A stretch of DNA of 42,646 nt from assembly GCA_009731375.1 (NCBI GenBank), contig BJOX01000203.1, forward strand, positions 484,954 to 527,599, written 5' to 3'. Both the position numbers and the translations under genes were made by a program. The notes below the pieces were generated by a model. That model did no database searches and was not told the DNA's origin. It worked only from the letters and a program-made list of their open reading frames with translations. Source of the stretch: Paulinella micropora. Its lineage: Eukaryota; Cercozoa; Imbricatea; Euglyphida. Position 1 is the stretch's first letter. The number at the start of each line of letters is the position of its first letter. This document shows, piece by piece, positions 32,791 to 42,646 of the stretch.

Positions 32791-32832
32791 CGGTCTATAT
32801 ATGTTGGTAAAAAAAATTTATGGAAAAAAATT

Positions 32833-33143
32833 AATTAATCAAACTCGCAATAGGGAGTACTTTTAATTTTTTCAAAAAAGATAACTAAGTTCAGCACAGC
32901 AAGAAAAACTAAGAAACAGGTTTTGATGTCTCTTCGTGTTGATTTGAAAAAAGATAGATAAGTTATCTTTTTTTTAGAGTTTGAGACTCCCGAGAAATTC
33001 CGAAATATGGACTATTTAAGGCTTAATGATTGCTATATTGAATTTGGATAAAATTATCTATATTTTTATTGAAATTAATAGTAAGACGAATTTATATAAA
33101 AATAGCCTTATTTTATATAAAAGATAACTGTGCTATAGTGGTA
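32833..33143 (-). repeat. right terminal inverted repeat
   Basis: 311 bp, the reverse complement of 2190-2492 with a few substitutions and 8 extra bases near 32985-32995. It ends GTGGTA at 33138-33143, directly followed by CCCGGG. Confidence 0.95.
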
Positions 33144-33192
33144 CCCGGGCCTTTAGTAGTTTTGTGTAAAGTTAATTGCTATAAACTGCAAA

Positions 33193-33300
33193 GGGGCCCC
33201 CTACGCCAACCACGCGCTGCCGACCCCGCCTTGCCGCGCGATAGCGCGGCGAGGCGCGGCGCGGGGTCGGCAGCGCTGGGTTGGCGTTGGGCCCCCCCGC
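33193..33300. repeat. GC-rich imperfect hairpin beside the right TIR
   Basis: A long inverted repeat with arms of about 50 nt: GGGGCCC...ACGCCAAC...GCGCTGCCGACCCCGC is mirrored by GCGGGGTCGGCAGCGC...GTTGGCGT...GGGCCC around a short GCGCGATAGCGC centre near 33240. It stands out from AT-rich surroundings and may be a foldback or MITE-like element. Confidence 0.85.
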
Positions 33301-34119
33301 CCCCAATGCTTCAGTTGTAGTATTAATAGTCCACATGCACTGCTGGCCAAAAAACCTCTCTAACTACATATATTACATCTCTGCTCTGCTGGCCCCTCCA
33401 TCTTTTTCACCAGATGATTAACTTTTAATGATAGAAAACTTGCCACTAGTGGAGATAAGGGAAGAGTAAGAGTTAAGAAGGGAATATTAATATCACAATG
33501 ATGATCATATCAGTTAAACTTGAAACACCTCGAGGCAGTGGACAGTCACGTAAAGTGTTAATGCTGAAGCAGTGCTACGCCAGGGTTTCGTATTAATACA
33601 TGTACTTCATGATATATTCCCGGCGAGACCCGGCGGCGGAGTGCGGGATTTTATACATTAGGATGATCAGCGATGATGCACAACTTTAATAATTTGTAGT
33701 TGGAAGGAGTGGGGATTAGTGACCTCAAGTGTCCTTGCTCACACCGTTGCTAGGAGCGATGATCGTTCGTACAGAGCTCGGATGCGGTGCTGGGGGCTTT
33801 GAATATCGAACACTTCAACCAGCCTCTGAAATAACGGTATTACTGTACTATGATTACCATGCCGATCATAAGTTATATTATTAATATTACTCTTGCCATT
33901 TTCCACTCAACGACGTTTAATATTGACAGTGAAGAACGCTTGCTTTTCGTAGAGCTGAAAAGGAAGTATGTAAGTAGGCGAACATAAGTAAAACACAAGG
34001 GCAAACAAAGAGAAAAGATAGCAGACTTCACTGTAACAGGGTCATTTAAATATTAATACTTGTGTCATTTTCGGTAGTAACAGCAGCGATCTAGACAAGG
34101 TCCCGAACAGAGACCAGGA

Positions 34120-34181
<62 letters not shown>

Positions 34182-34597
34182 AAGAATTCGCTTAAAGGGC
34201 TATACGGAGTCAGCTAACGGCGCCCGATGCTCTGCCAGGAAGCATTCCCTTCTTATTAGTGCACCACACTCCACTAGCAAAACTGCTTGGATCTCAGCCT
34301 TTCTCCGTCCAGCAAAGTGGCTCCGACAATTCTGAAACCAATGCTAGAAAAACGGTTCAGCTGAAATAACAGCGGGTTTACCCGGTGTCTGGCCGCACCA
34401 GATGCATCTTTTTTTCCTTTTCTGGTCGCACCAGATGCCTCTTTTTCCCCTTTTCTTGTTGCGGCCAAGCTCGTGACTGGGGAATTTCAATTACGTACTC
34501 GGCCTTTTTATATCTCCAAGATTGAGGGAGAAACATGCAATTCAAAGTCGGCCTGCTTGTCCACTTGAGCGTGCTCCGCCATGCCAACGTTTAGCTT
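33301..34597. other. unique right flank of the host
   Basis: Mid-GC unique sequence with no convincing gene on either strand. Contains a (GA)n tract at 34121-34176 and a partial duplication near 34394-34455 (CGCACCAGATGC twice, each followed by a T-rich stretch). Confidence 0.6.
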
Positions 34598-35083
<486 letters not shown>

Positions 35084-35091
35084 TTGCACGA

Positions 35092-36345
35092 TTATGGCGT
35101 TTGAACGAGGTTAGTAATACTGCGCCACGAGGGCGAAGACACTGATGATGATGATGATGATGATGAGGAGGAGGAGGATGAGGAGGAGGAGGAGGATGAG
35201 GAGGAGGAGGAGGATGAGGAGGAGGAGGATGAGGAGGAGGAGGATGAGGAGGAGGATGAGGATGATGAGGATGAGGAGGATGAGGATGAGGAGGAGGAGG
35301 ATGAGGAGGAGGAGGATGAGGAAGGAGAGCGCGGCCTGTCTGTTGCGGCGGCTGCGCTGTCAACCGACATGCTGGGCACGCTTTCCCTCTTCAGCCCGTT
35401 CCGGTCTTTTTCTCCTCCTCCATCCAGCCCGTCATGTCCGAGTCCGTCCGCTGCCTCTGCAGGTTGCTGCTGTTGCTGCTGCTCTGTCTCCTCCTCCTCC
35501 TCCTCCTGCTCGGACCCGCTGCTGACGCACTCGCACAATTGCCCACTGCAGCGGCAGTCTCTTCGTCGCCCACTTGCACAATCTTCCCTCACCTCGACCT
35601 CACCCACCTGCGGCTCCGTCTCCGCAAACACTTCCTCCCTCCGCGCGCGCACGTGAAAAGCCGCGTCGAACAGCCCCGCGCGCAGCGGGGCCGCCTGGTC
35701 GCGCGCCAACCGTAACCGCTGCTCCTCGTCCGCTGCCGCACTACCAGCAGCAGCAGCGGTTGGCACGTGGCTGCTGCTGGCCGGGCCGGCGGGTGGTCGC
35801 GCGCGCTTGGCTAGTGCAGAGGAGGAAGAAGAAGAAGACGGGGCGCGCGGCTTGAACTTGCCGTTCACCATCACAAACACCATCTCTTCCTCCTCCTCCC
35901 CAGCCTGCTGCTCTTCCTTACCCGTCTGCTTCTCCTGCCCCCCACTCTGCTCCGCTTTCTCCCTTGTGCTCTTCAGATTAATATTATCGCTTGTGTCTAG
36001 ACGGGTCGGTCCGTCCGGCTGATCGCTGCTGTTGCCTTGCTGCTCGGGCCGGGCCGCTGCTTCCACCGCAGGCAAAGCAGCGGCCGCTGTGGGGATTGTT
36101 GGAAAGACAGCAGCGGGAGGAGAAGGAGAGGGAGAAGAGGCGGGTTGTTGGTAGATGGAGCTGCTGCTTGTGCTGTTGCTGGCTGTGGAAGCGTCCTTGC
36201 GCGGATTGCTCTTGTTGAGGTTGTCCATGTGGTTGTTGATGTTGGCGTGGTTGTTCTCTGTGTCCACGGCTGCTTGCTTCGTAAGAAAACGACCTAGCGA
36301 TATATTTGTACATGAATACATGCAATGCTGGAATGGGAGCAGCAT
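35092..36345 (-). CDS. low-complexity host protein candidate with a poly-Ser tail
   Basis: An uninterrupted minus-strand frame of 417 residues. The central part (about 35480-36000 on the plus strand) has mixed, protein-like composition (for example [21 protein letters not shown]), separated by Gln, Glu, Ser and Ala runs. The C-terminal part is a long Ser run encoded by a mixed GAG/GAT repeat at about 35145-35320. No domain or signal is recognised. It could be a real intrinsically disordered host protein or a chance open frame across trinucleotide repeats. Confidence 0.35.
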   Translation of the reverse strand: MLLPFQHCMYSCTNISLGRFLTKQAAVDTENNHANINNHMDNLNKSNPRKDASTASNSTSSSSIYQQPASSPSPSPPAAVFPTIPTAAAALPAVEAAARPEQQGNSSDQPDGPTRLDTSDNINLKSTREKAEQSGGQEKQTGKEEQQAGEEEEEMVFVMVNGKFKPRAPSSSSSSSALAKRARPPAGPASSSHVPTAAAAGSAAADEEQRLRLARDQAAPLRAGLFDAAFHVRARREEVFAETEPQVGEVEVREDCASGRRRDCRCSGQLCECVSSGSEQEEEEEETEQQQQQQPAEAADGLGHDGLDGGGEKDRNGLKRESVPSMSVDSAAAATDRPRSPSSSSSSSSSSSSSSSSSSSSSSSSSSSSSSSSSSSSSSSSSSSSSSSSSSSSSSSSSSSSVSSPSWRSITNLVQTP

Positions 36346-36369
36346 GGAAAGGTCTTGCCTTTGCGATTG

Positions 36370-36421
36370 GGATAGATAGATAGATAGATAGATAGATAGA
36401 CAGATAGATAGATGGATAGAT

Positions 36422-36460
<39 letters not shown>

Positions 36461-36531
36461 GGATAGATGGATAGATAGCTGACCTTTGCGGCTGCAGGAA
36501 AGGGCGTTGGGGCGAGTGGTAGGAGGGGGGG

Positions 36532-36571
<40 letters not shown>

Positions 36572-36633
36572 GGATAGATAGCTGACCTTTGCGACTGCGG
36601 GAAAGGGCGTTGGGGCGAGTGGTAGGAGGGGGG

Positions 36634-36679
<46 letters not shown>

Positions 36680-36682
36680 AAG

Positions 36683-36739
<57 letters not shown>

Positions 36740-36802
36740 GGATAGATAGCTGACCTTTGCGACTGCGGGAAAGGGCGTTGGGGCGAGTGGTAGGAGGGGG
36801 GG

Positions 36803-36839
<37 letters not shown>

Positions 36840-36867
36840 GGATAGATAGATAGATAGACAGACAGAC

Positions 36868-36915
<48 letters not shown>

Positions 36916-36978
36916 GGATAGATAGCTGACCTTTGCGACTGCGGGAAAGGGCGTTGGGGCGAGTGGTAGGAGGGGGGG

Positions 36979-37015
<37 letters not shown>

Positions 37016-37043
37016 GGATAGATAGATAGATAGACAGACAGAC

Positions 37044-37091
<48 letters not shown>

Positions 37092-37154
37092 GGATAGATA
37101 GCTGACCTTTGCGACTGCGGGAAAGGGCGTTGGGGCGAGTGGTAGGAGGGGGGG

Positions 37155-37191
<37 letters not shown>

Positions 37192-37219
37192 GGATAGATA
37201 GATAGATAGACAGACAGAC

Positions 37220-37267
<48 letters not shown>

Positions 37268-37331
37268 GGATAGATAGCTGACCTTTGCGACTGCGGGAAA
37301 GGGCGTTGGGGCGAGTGGTAGGAGGGGGGGA
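36370..37331. repeat. GATA array with a 176-bp higher-order repeat
   Basis: A conserved 55-bp unique block beginning GCTGACCTTTGCG and ending in a G-run alternates with GATA/GACA blocks. Copies start at 36478, 36581, 36749, 36925, 37101 and 37277; the last spacings are exactly 176 bp. The array runs into the gap at 37332. Confidence 0.93.
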
Positions 37332-37586
37332 NNNNNNNNNNNNNNNNNNNNNNNNNNNNNNNNNNNNNNNNNNNNNNNNNNNNNNNNNNNNNNNNNNNNN
37401 NNNNNNNNNNNNNNNNNNNNNNNNNNNNNNNNNNNNNNNNNNNNNNNNNNNNNNNNNNNNNNNNNNNNNNNNNNNNNNNNNNNNNNNNNNNNNNNNNNNN
37501 NNNNNNNNNNNNNNNNNNNNNNNNNNNNNNNNNNNNNNNNNNNNNNNNNNNNNNNNNNNNNNNNNNNNNNNNNNNNNNNNNNNNNN

Positions 37587-37619
<33 letters not shown>
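37332..37619. other. assembly gap followed by poly-G
   Basis: 255 N then 33 G. The poly-G is likely artefactual. The higher-order repeat to the left probably extends into the gap. Confidence 0.95.
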
Positions 37620-37654
37620 CTCAGGCTTAATGTAGTATACTTCCGAAACGTGCG

Positions 37655-37935
37655 GAGTTGTACATGTAGATGCGAATGTGGATGCAGATGTAGATATAGA
37701 TGCAGATGCAGATGCAGATGTACATGTAGATATAGATGTAGATGTAGATATAGATGTAGATGTAGATATAGATGTAGATGTAGATGTAGATGTAGACGTC
37801 GATGTAGATGTAGATATAGATGTAGATGTACATGTAGTTGTAGATGTAGATGTAGATGTATGTAGATGTAGATGTATGTAGATATAGATATAGATGTAGA
37901 TGTAGATGTAGATATAGACATAGATATAGATGTAG
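37655..37935. repeat. GATGTA/GATATA hexamer array
   Basis: Hexanucleotide repeats (GATGTA, GATATA, GATGCA variants) with an 18-bp superperiod in places. Frames through it encode only Asp-Val or Cys-Arg periodicity. Confidence 0.92.
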
Positions 37936-38147
37936 AATACAAAACATACATACACGCGAACCTTGTTCGCTCCTAGTGGAAGTGTGCGAACACCCACCCA
38001 TTCCCTCTCCTAAGTAACATAACATGACATACAATATCTACATACATCAAGAAGAATGCACACGCATTCCCTCTCCTACCTACATAACATAACGTACAAT
38101 ATCTACATACATGAGGAAGAACGCCCATTCAGTCCCTCTCCTATCTA
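37936..38147. other. short unique sequence with a tandem duplication
   Basis: Contains degenerate tandem copies of a segment with ATTCCCTCTCCTA...ACATAACATAAC...ACAATATCTACATACAT (near 37997-38050, 38065-38112 and 38130 onward). No gene is seen. Confidence 0.6.
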
Positions 38148-38148
38148 C

Positions 38149-38219
<71 letters not shown>

Positions 38220-38462
38220 CCTACCTACCTACCTACCTACCTACCTACCTACCGATCGATCGATCGCGATCGATCTAATCTAATCTAATCTAATCTAATC
38301 TAATCTAATCTAATCTAATCTAATCTAATCTAATCTAATCTCTAATCTAATCTAATCTAATCTAATCTAATCTAATCTAATCTAATCTATTCTAATCTAA
38401 TCTAATCTAATCTAATCTAATCTAATCTAATCTAATTATCTATCTAATTATCTATCTATCTG

Positions 38463-38509
<47 letters not shown>

Positions 38510-38520
38510 GTCTATCTCAC
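38148..38520. repeat. CTAT, CTAC and TAATC arrays
   Basis: CTAT array (38148-38218), CTAC block (38219-38251), a short CGAT palindromic run (38252-38272), a pentanucleotide TAATC array (about 38273-38440) and a further CTAT/CTGT array to 38517. The CTAT strand sense is opposite to the GATA arrays on both sides. Confidence 0.93.
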
Positions 38521-38607
38521 CTTGAGCTGTGGTGCATAGATGCGCGGGAAGAGCTCTGAAGATAACGCTTCTTGCTCTAGGACCTTAGCCTAGATAGATA
38601 GATAGAC

Positions 38608-38653
<46 letters not shown>

Positions 38654-38739
38654 TTAGATAGATAGATAGATAGATAGATAGATGGATGGATGGATAGAAG
38701 AGCTCAGAAGATAACGCCTCTTGCTCTAGGACCTTAGCC

Positions 38740-38791
<52 letters not shown>

Positions 38792-38792
38792 C

Positions 38793-38842
<50 letters not shown>

Positions 38843-38889
38843 CGCGGGAAGAGCTTAGAAGATAACGCCTCTTGTTCAAGTACCTTAGC

Positions 38890-38978
<89 letters not shown>

Positions 38979-39015
38979 GCTCAGAAGATAACGCCTCTTG
39001 GTCTAGTACCTTAGC

Positions 39016-39093
<78 letters not shown>

Positions 39094-39137
39094 GGATGGA
39101 TGGATGGATAGAAGAGCTCAGAATCTAGGACCTTAGC

Positions 39138-39182
<45 letters not shown>

Positions 39183-39187
39183 TAGAC

Positions 39188-39222
<35 letters not shown>

Positions 39223-39257
39223 AGATAACGCCTCTTGCTCTAGGACCTTAGCCTAGA

Positions 39258-39289
<32 letters not shown>

Positions 39290-39318
39290 TAGATAGATAG
39301 ATAGATAGTCAGACAGAC

Positions 39319-39378
<60 letters not shown>

Positions 39379-39423
39379 GGATGGATGGATGGATGGATGG
39401 ATGGATGGATAGATGGATAGATG

Positions 39424-39466
<43 letters not shown>

Positions 39467-39503
39467 CTTGCTGACAAAGCCTCTTTCTTTAACAACTTAG
39501 CCT

Positions 39504-39560
<57 letters not shown>

Positions 39561-39604
39561 CAGATAGACAGATAGATAGATAGATAGTAGATAGATAGAT
39601 AGAC

Positions 39605-39647
<43 letters not shown>

Positions 39648-39656
39648 TAGATAGAT

Positions 39657-39691
<35 letters not shown>

Positions 39692-39770
39692 TATGGATAG
39701 ATAGATAGAGATTAAGCTTGCTTGACATCGCCTCTTCCTTTAACAACTTAGCCTATAGATAGATAGATAA
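38521..39770. repeat. GATA array with a second interspersed unique block
   Basis: A block containing AGCTCAGAAGATAACGCCTC and ending ACCTTAGCCTAGATAGAT alternates with GATA/GACA/GGAT blocks. CCTTAGCC-type ends occur near 38583, 38732, 38883, 39009, 39131 and 39246, with diverged copies near 39500 and 39750. Spacing varies (about 115-150 bp), unlike the regular 176-bp repeat further left. Confidence 0.9.
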
Positions 39771-39873
39771 ACAGATAAAGAGTGAAAAAGATAGAAAGAT
39801 AGAAAGATAGATAGCTGGATGGCTAGATCACTAGATAGAAAGGTAGCTAGGTAGAAAGTCACATATTTGAGAG

Positions 39874-39904
<31 letters not shown>

Positions 39905-39927
39905 GAGAGAGAGGGAGAGAGAGAGAG

Positions 39928-39969
<42 letters not shown>

Positions 39970-40642
39970 NNNNNNNNNNNNNNNNNNNNNNNNNNNNNNN
40001 NNNNNNNNNNNNNNNNNNNNNNNNNNNNNNNNNNNNNNNNNNNNNNNNNNNNNNNNNNNNNNNNNNNNNNNNNNNNNNNNNNNNNNNNNNNNNNNNNNNN
40101 NNNNNNNNNNNNNNNNNNNNNNNNNNNNNNNNNNNNNNNNNNNNNNNNNNNNNNNNNNNNNNNNNNNNNNNNNNNNNNNNNNNNNNNNNNNNNNNNNNNN
40201 NNNNNNNNNNNNNNNNNNNNNNNNNNNNNNNNNNNNNNNNNNNNNNNNNNNNNNNNNNNNNNNNNNNNNNNNNNNNNNNNNNNNNNNNNNNNNNNNNNNN
40301 NNNNNNNNNNNNNNNNNNNNNNNNNNNNNNNNNNNNNNNNNNNNNNNNNNNNNNNNNNNNNNNNNNNNNNNNNNNNNNNNNNNNNNNNNNNNNNNNNNNN
40401 NNNNNNNNNNNNNNNNNNNNNNNNNNNNNNNNNNNNNNNNNNNNNNNNNNNNNNNNNNNNNNNNNNNNNNNNNNNNNNNNNNNNNNNNNNNNNNNNNNNN
40501 NNNNNNNNNNNNNNNNNNNNNNNNNNNNNNNNNNNNNNNNNNNNNNNNNNNNNNNNNNNNNNNNNNNNNNNNNNNNNNNNNNNNNNNNNNNNNNNNNNNN
40601 NNNNNNNNNNNNNNNNNNNNNNNNNNNNNNNNNNNNNNNNNN

Positions 40643-40712
<70 letters not shown>
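39771..40712. repeat. degenerate GATA, poly-A, a 673-N gap, then TA and GA tracts
   Basis: Imperfect GATA/GAAA sequence, a poly-A run (39929-39968), N at 39970-40642, then (TA)n 40643-40673 and (GA)n 40674-40712. No gene is seen. Confidence 0.9.
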
Positions 40713-40715
<3 letters not shown>

Positions 40716-40837
40716 GACGGTGCGTTCTCTGAGCGTAGGCAAATCAGCTTGAAACGCTTCACCTACAAGAGAGAGCGAGAGGGAGGTAGAGACGTTGTGT
40801 TGTGTGTGAGTGAAGGCAAAGCAGCAATCTGAGCTTG

Positions 40838-41020
<183 letters not shown>

Positions 41021-41067
41021 AACGCCAAGCCTACAACAACATGTTGGATATCTATCTACATATATAA

Positions 41068-41300
41068 TTATGTATGTATGTATGCAAGCATGCATGTATG
41101 TATGTACGTACGTATGTACGTATGTACGTACGTACGTACGTACGTACGTATGTATGTATGTATGTATGTATGTATGTATGTATGTATGTACGTACGTACA
41201 TGCATGTGCTTTCGTATGCACTTATGTATGTACGTGTATGTATGTATGTGTATATATGTATGTATGTATGTGTATGTATATGTATGTATGTATGTGTATG

Positions 41301-41332
<32 letters not shown>

Positions 41333-41340
41333 TGTATGTT
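41068..41340. repeat. GTAT/GTAC microsatellite
   Basis: GTAT array with interspersed GTAC and GTGTAT units. Followed at 41346-41460 by two copies of ACCTATCCTTGTCTTCTTCTTC in unique sequence. Confidence 0.94.
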
Positions 41341-41484
41341 GTGAGAGTACCTATCCTTGTCTTCTTCTTCTTGTCTTTCTTTCCTATGCACTTATGTATG
41401 TATGATTGAGAGCGTACCTATCCTTGTCTTCTTCTTCTTGTCTTTTCTTGAGGAACGCTTCTTGCGGTTCGAGCTAGCATTACA

Positions 41485-41593
41485 ACAAAACAACATACAA
41501 CAACAAACAACAACAACAACAACAAACAACAACAACAACAAACAACAACAACAACAACAACAACAACAAAACAACAACAACAACAACAACAAC

Positions 41594-41632
<39 letters not shown>

Positions 41633-41676
41633 ACAACAAACAACAACAACAAAACAACAACAAACAACAACACAAC

Positions 41677-41709
<33 letters not shown>

Positions 41710-41730
41710 ACAACAACAAACAACAACAAC

Positions 41731-41775
<45 letters not shown>

Positions 41776-41847
41776 ACAACAACAACAAACGACAACAACA
41801 ACAAACAACAACAAACAACAACAAACAACAACAACAACAACAACAAC

Positions 41848-41886
<39 letters not shown>

Positions 41887-41925
41887 ACAACAACAACAAC
41901 AACAACACCAGCAACACCAGCAACA
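41485..41925. repeat. (CAA)n trinucleotide array
   Basis: About 440 bp of CAA/AAC repeats with frequent single-base phase shifts (AAACAAC). The plus frame 41357-41983 is open through it as poly-Asn/Gln/Thr, but there is no flanking domain, so no gene is called. Confidence 0.95.
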
Positions 41926-42054
41926 ACAAAACACACACACACATACACAGATCAAAGCGTTGCTTTTCTTGTCTTTTTTCTGAATAGATTGTTCCTGTGG
42001 GCAGAGCTAGCGTTTCACAAGCACATATCTTTCACACTCTTTTTTATCTTTGTT

Positions 42055-42055
<1 letters not shown>

Positions 42056-42128
<73 letters not shown>

Positions 42129-42158
42129 GTCTATCTATCTGTCTGTCTGTCTATCTAT

Positions 42159-42214
<56 letters not shown>

Positions 42215-42216
42215 TC

Positions 42217-42253
<37 letters not shown>

Positions 42254-42254
42254 C

Positions 42255-42302
<48 letters not shown>

Positions 42303-42344
42303 GTATCTATCTGTCTATCTGTCTATCTATCTGTCTATCTATCC

Positions 42345-42418
<74 letters not shown>

Positions 42419-42419
42419 A

Positions 42420-42477
<58 letters not shown>

Positions 42478-42646
42478 AATCTATCTATCTATCCATCCAT
42501 CCATCCATCCATCCATCCAGCCAGCCAGCCAGCCATCCACCCATCCATCCATCCATCCATCCAGCCAGCCAGCCAGCCAGCCACCATCCATCCAGCCATC
42601 CTGCCATCCATCCATCGGTCCATCCATCCATCCATCCATCCATCCA
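42056..42646. repeat. CTAT array passing into CATC/CAGC array
   Basis: CTAT/CTGT tetranucleotides to about 42492, then CATC and CAGC tetranucleotides to the window end. Confidence 0.96.

Noticed and set aside
33138-33150. GGTACCCGGGCC at the right TIR edge as a cloning-vector polylinker
   Set aside because: It is a short restriction-site-like string, but the sequence beyond it does not resemble a vector and continues as AT-rich genomic DNA.
38273-38440. TAATC array as a possible telomere repeat
   Set aside because: The pentamer does not match known telomere motifs, it is internal, and it sits among unrelated microsatellites.
41357-41983. Open frame encoding poly-Gln/Asn/Thr
   Set aside because: It is only the (CAA)n array read through; all three frames are open on both strands and no non-repeat domain flanks it.

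Overview
The window is eukaryotic nuclear DNA. It is dominated by long tetranucleotide microsatellites (GATA/CTAT families), has no operon-style ribosome binding sites, and carries a GC-rich secreted protein gene with BspA/DUF285-like, Ser/Thr/Pro-repeat, discoidin-like and EGF-like segments. That mix suggests a unicellular alga or other protist (a haptophyte-like alga would fit), but the sequence alone does not settle the host. Poly-G/poly-C runs beside gaps, 10-N gaps and frameshifts at homopolymers show that the assembly is imperfect.

The centre, 2190-33143, is a Polinton/polinton-like virus element bounded by about 0.3 kb terminal inverted repeats (2190-2492 and 32833-33143) that are nearly identical. 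It encodes a protein-primed family B DNA polymerase (3020-7050), a retroviral-type integrase (8605-9520, minus), an FtsK/A32-type packaging ATPase (24858-25676), an adenain-type cysteine protease (27505-28285), a penton-like minor capsid protein (28308-29084) and a double-jelly-roll major capsid protein (29209-30684). It also has two fibre-like proteins (20175-23751 and 30739-31947), membrane proteins, a basic core-like protein, coiled-coil proteins and two small minus-strand proteins at the right end. Together these would replicate, package, assemble and integrate a virus-like DNA of about 21 kb.

The element is interrupted at 9533-19276 by about 9.7 kb of GC-rich DNA that looks like host sequence. 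It holds a truncated zinc-ribbon gene, a possible zinc-motif gene, a single-pass membrane protein gene and one 6.5 kb extracellular protein gene. The segment is flanked by a 12-bp direct repeat (9521-9532 and 19277-19288) and splits a palindromic module immediately upstream of the integrase start codon.

The most novel structure is a set of eight such palindromic modules (19277-25789) in four inverted pairs. Each starts CGATGTTT and ends AAATATCA when read toward a gene; several touch start or stop codons exactly. They delimit gene cassettes whichever strand the gene is on. Two genes (polymerase and long fibre) also contain internal segments whose coding sense is inverted (about 5265-5600 and 20615-21345).

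The flanks (1-2189 and 33144-42646) are mostly microsatellite, with higher-order repeats at 36370-37331 and 38530-39740, a (CAA)n tract at 41485-41925, a GC-rich 0.1 kb hairpin next to the right TIR, and a few weak host gene candidates.
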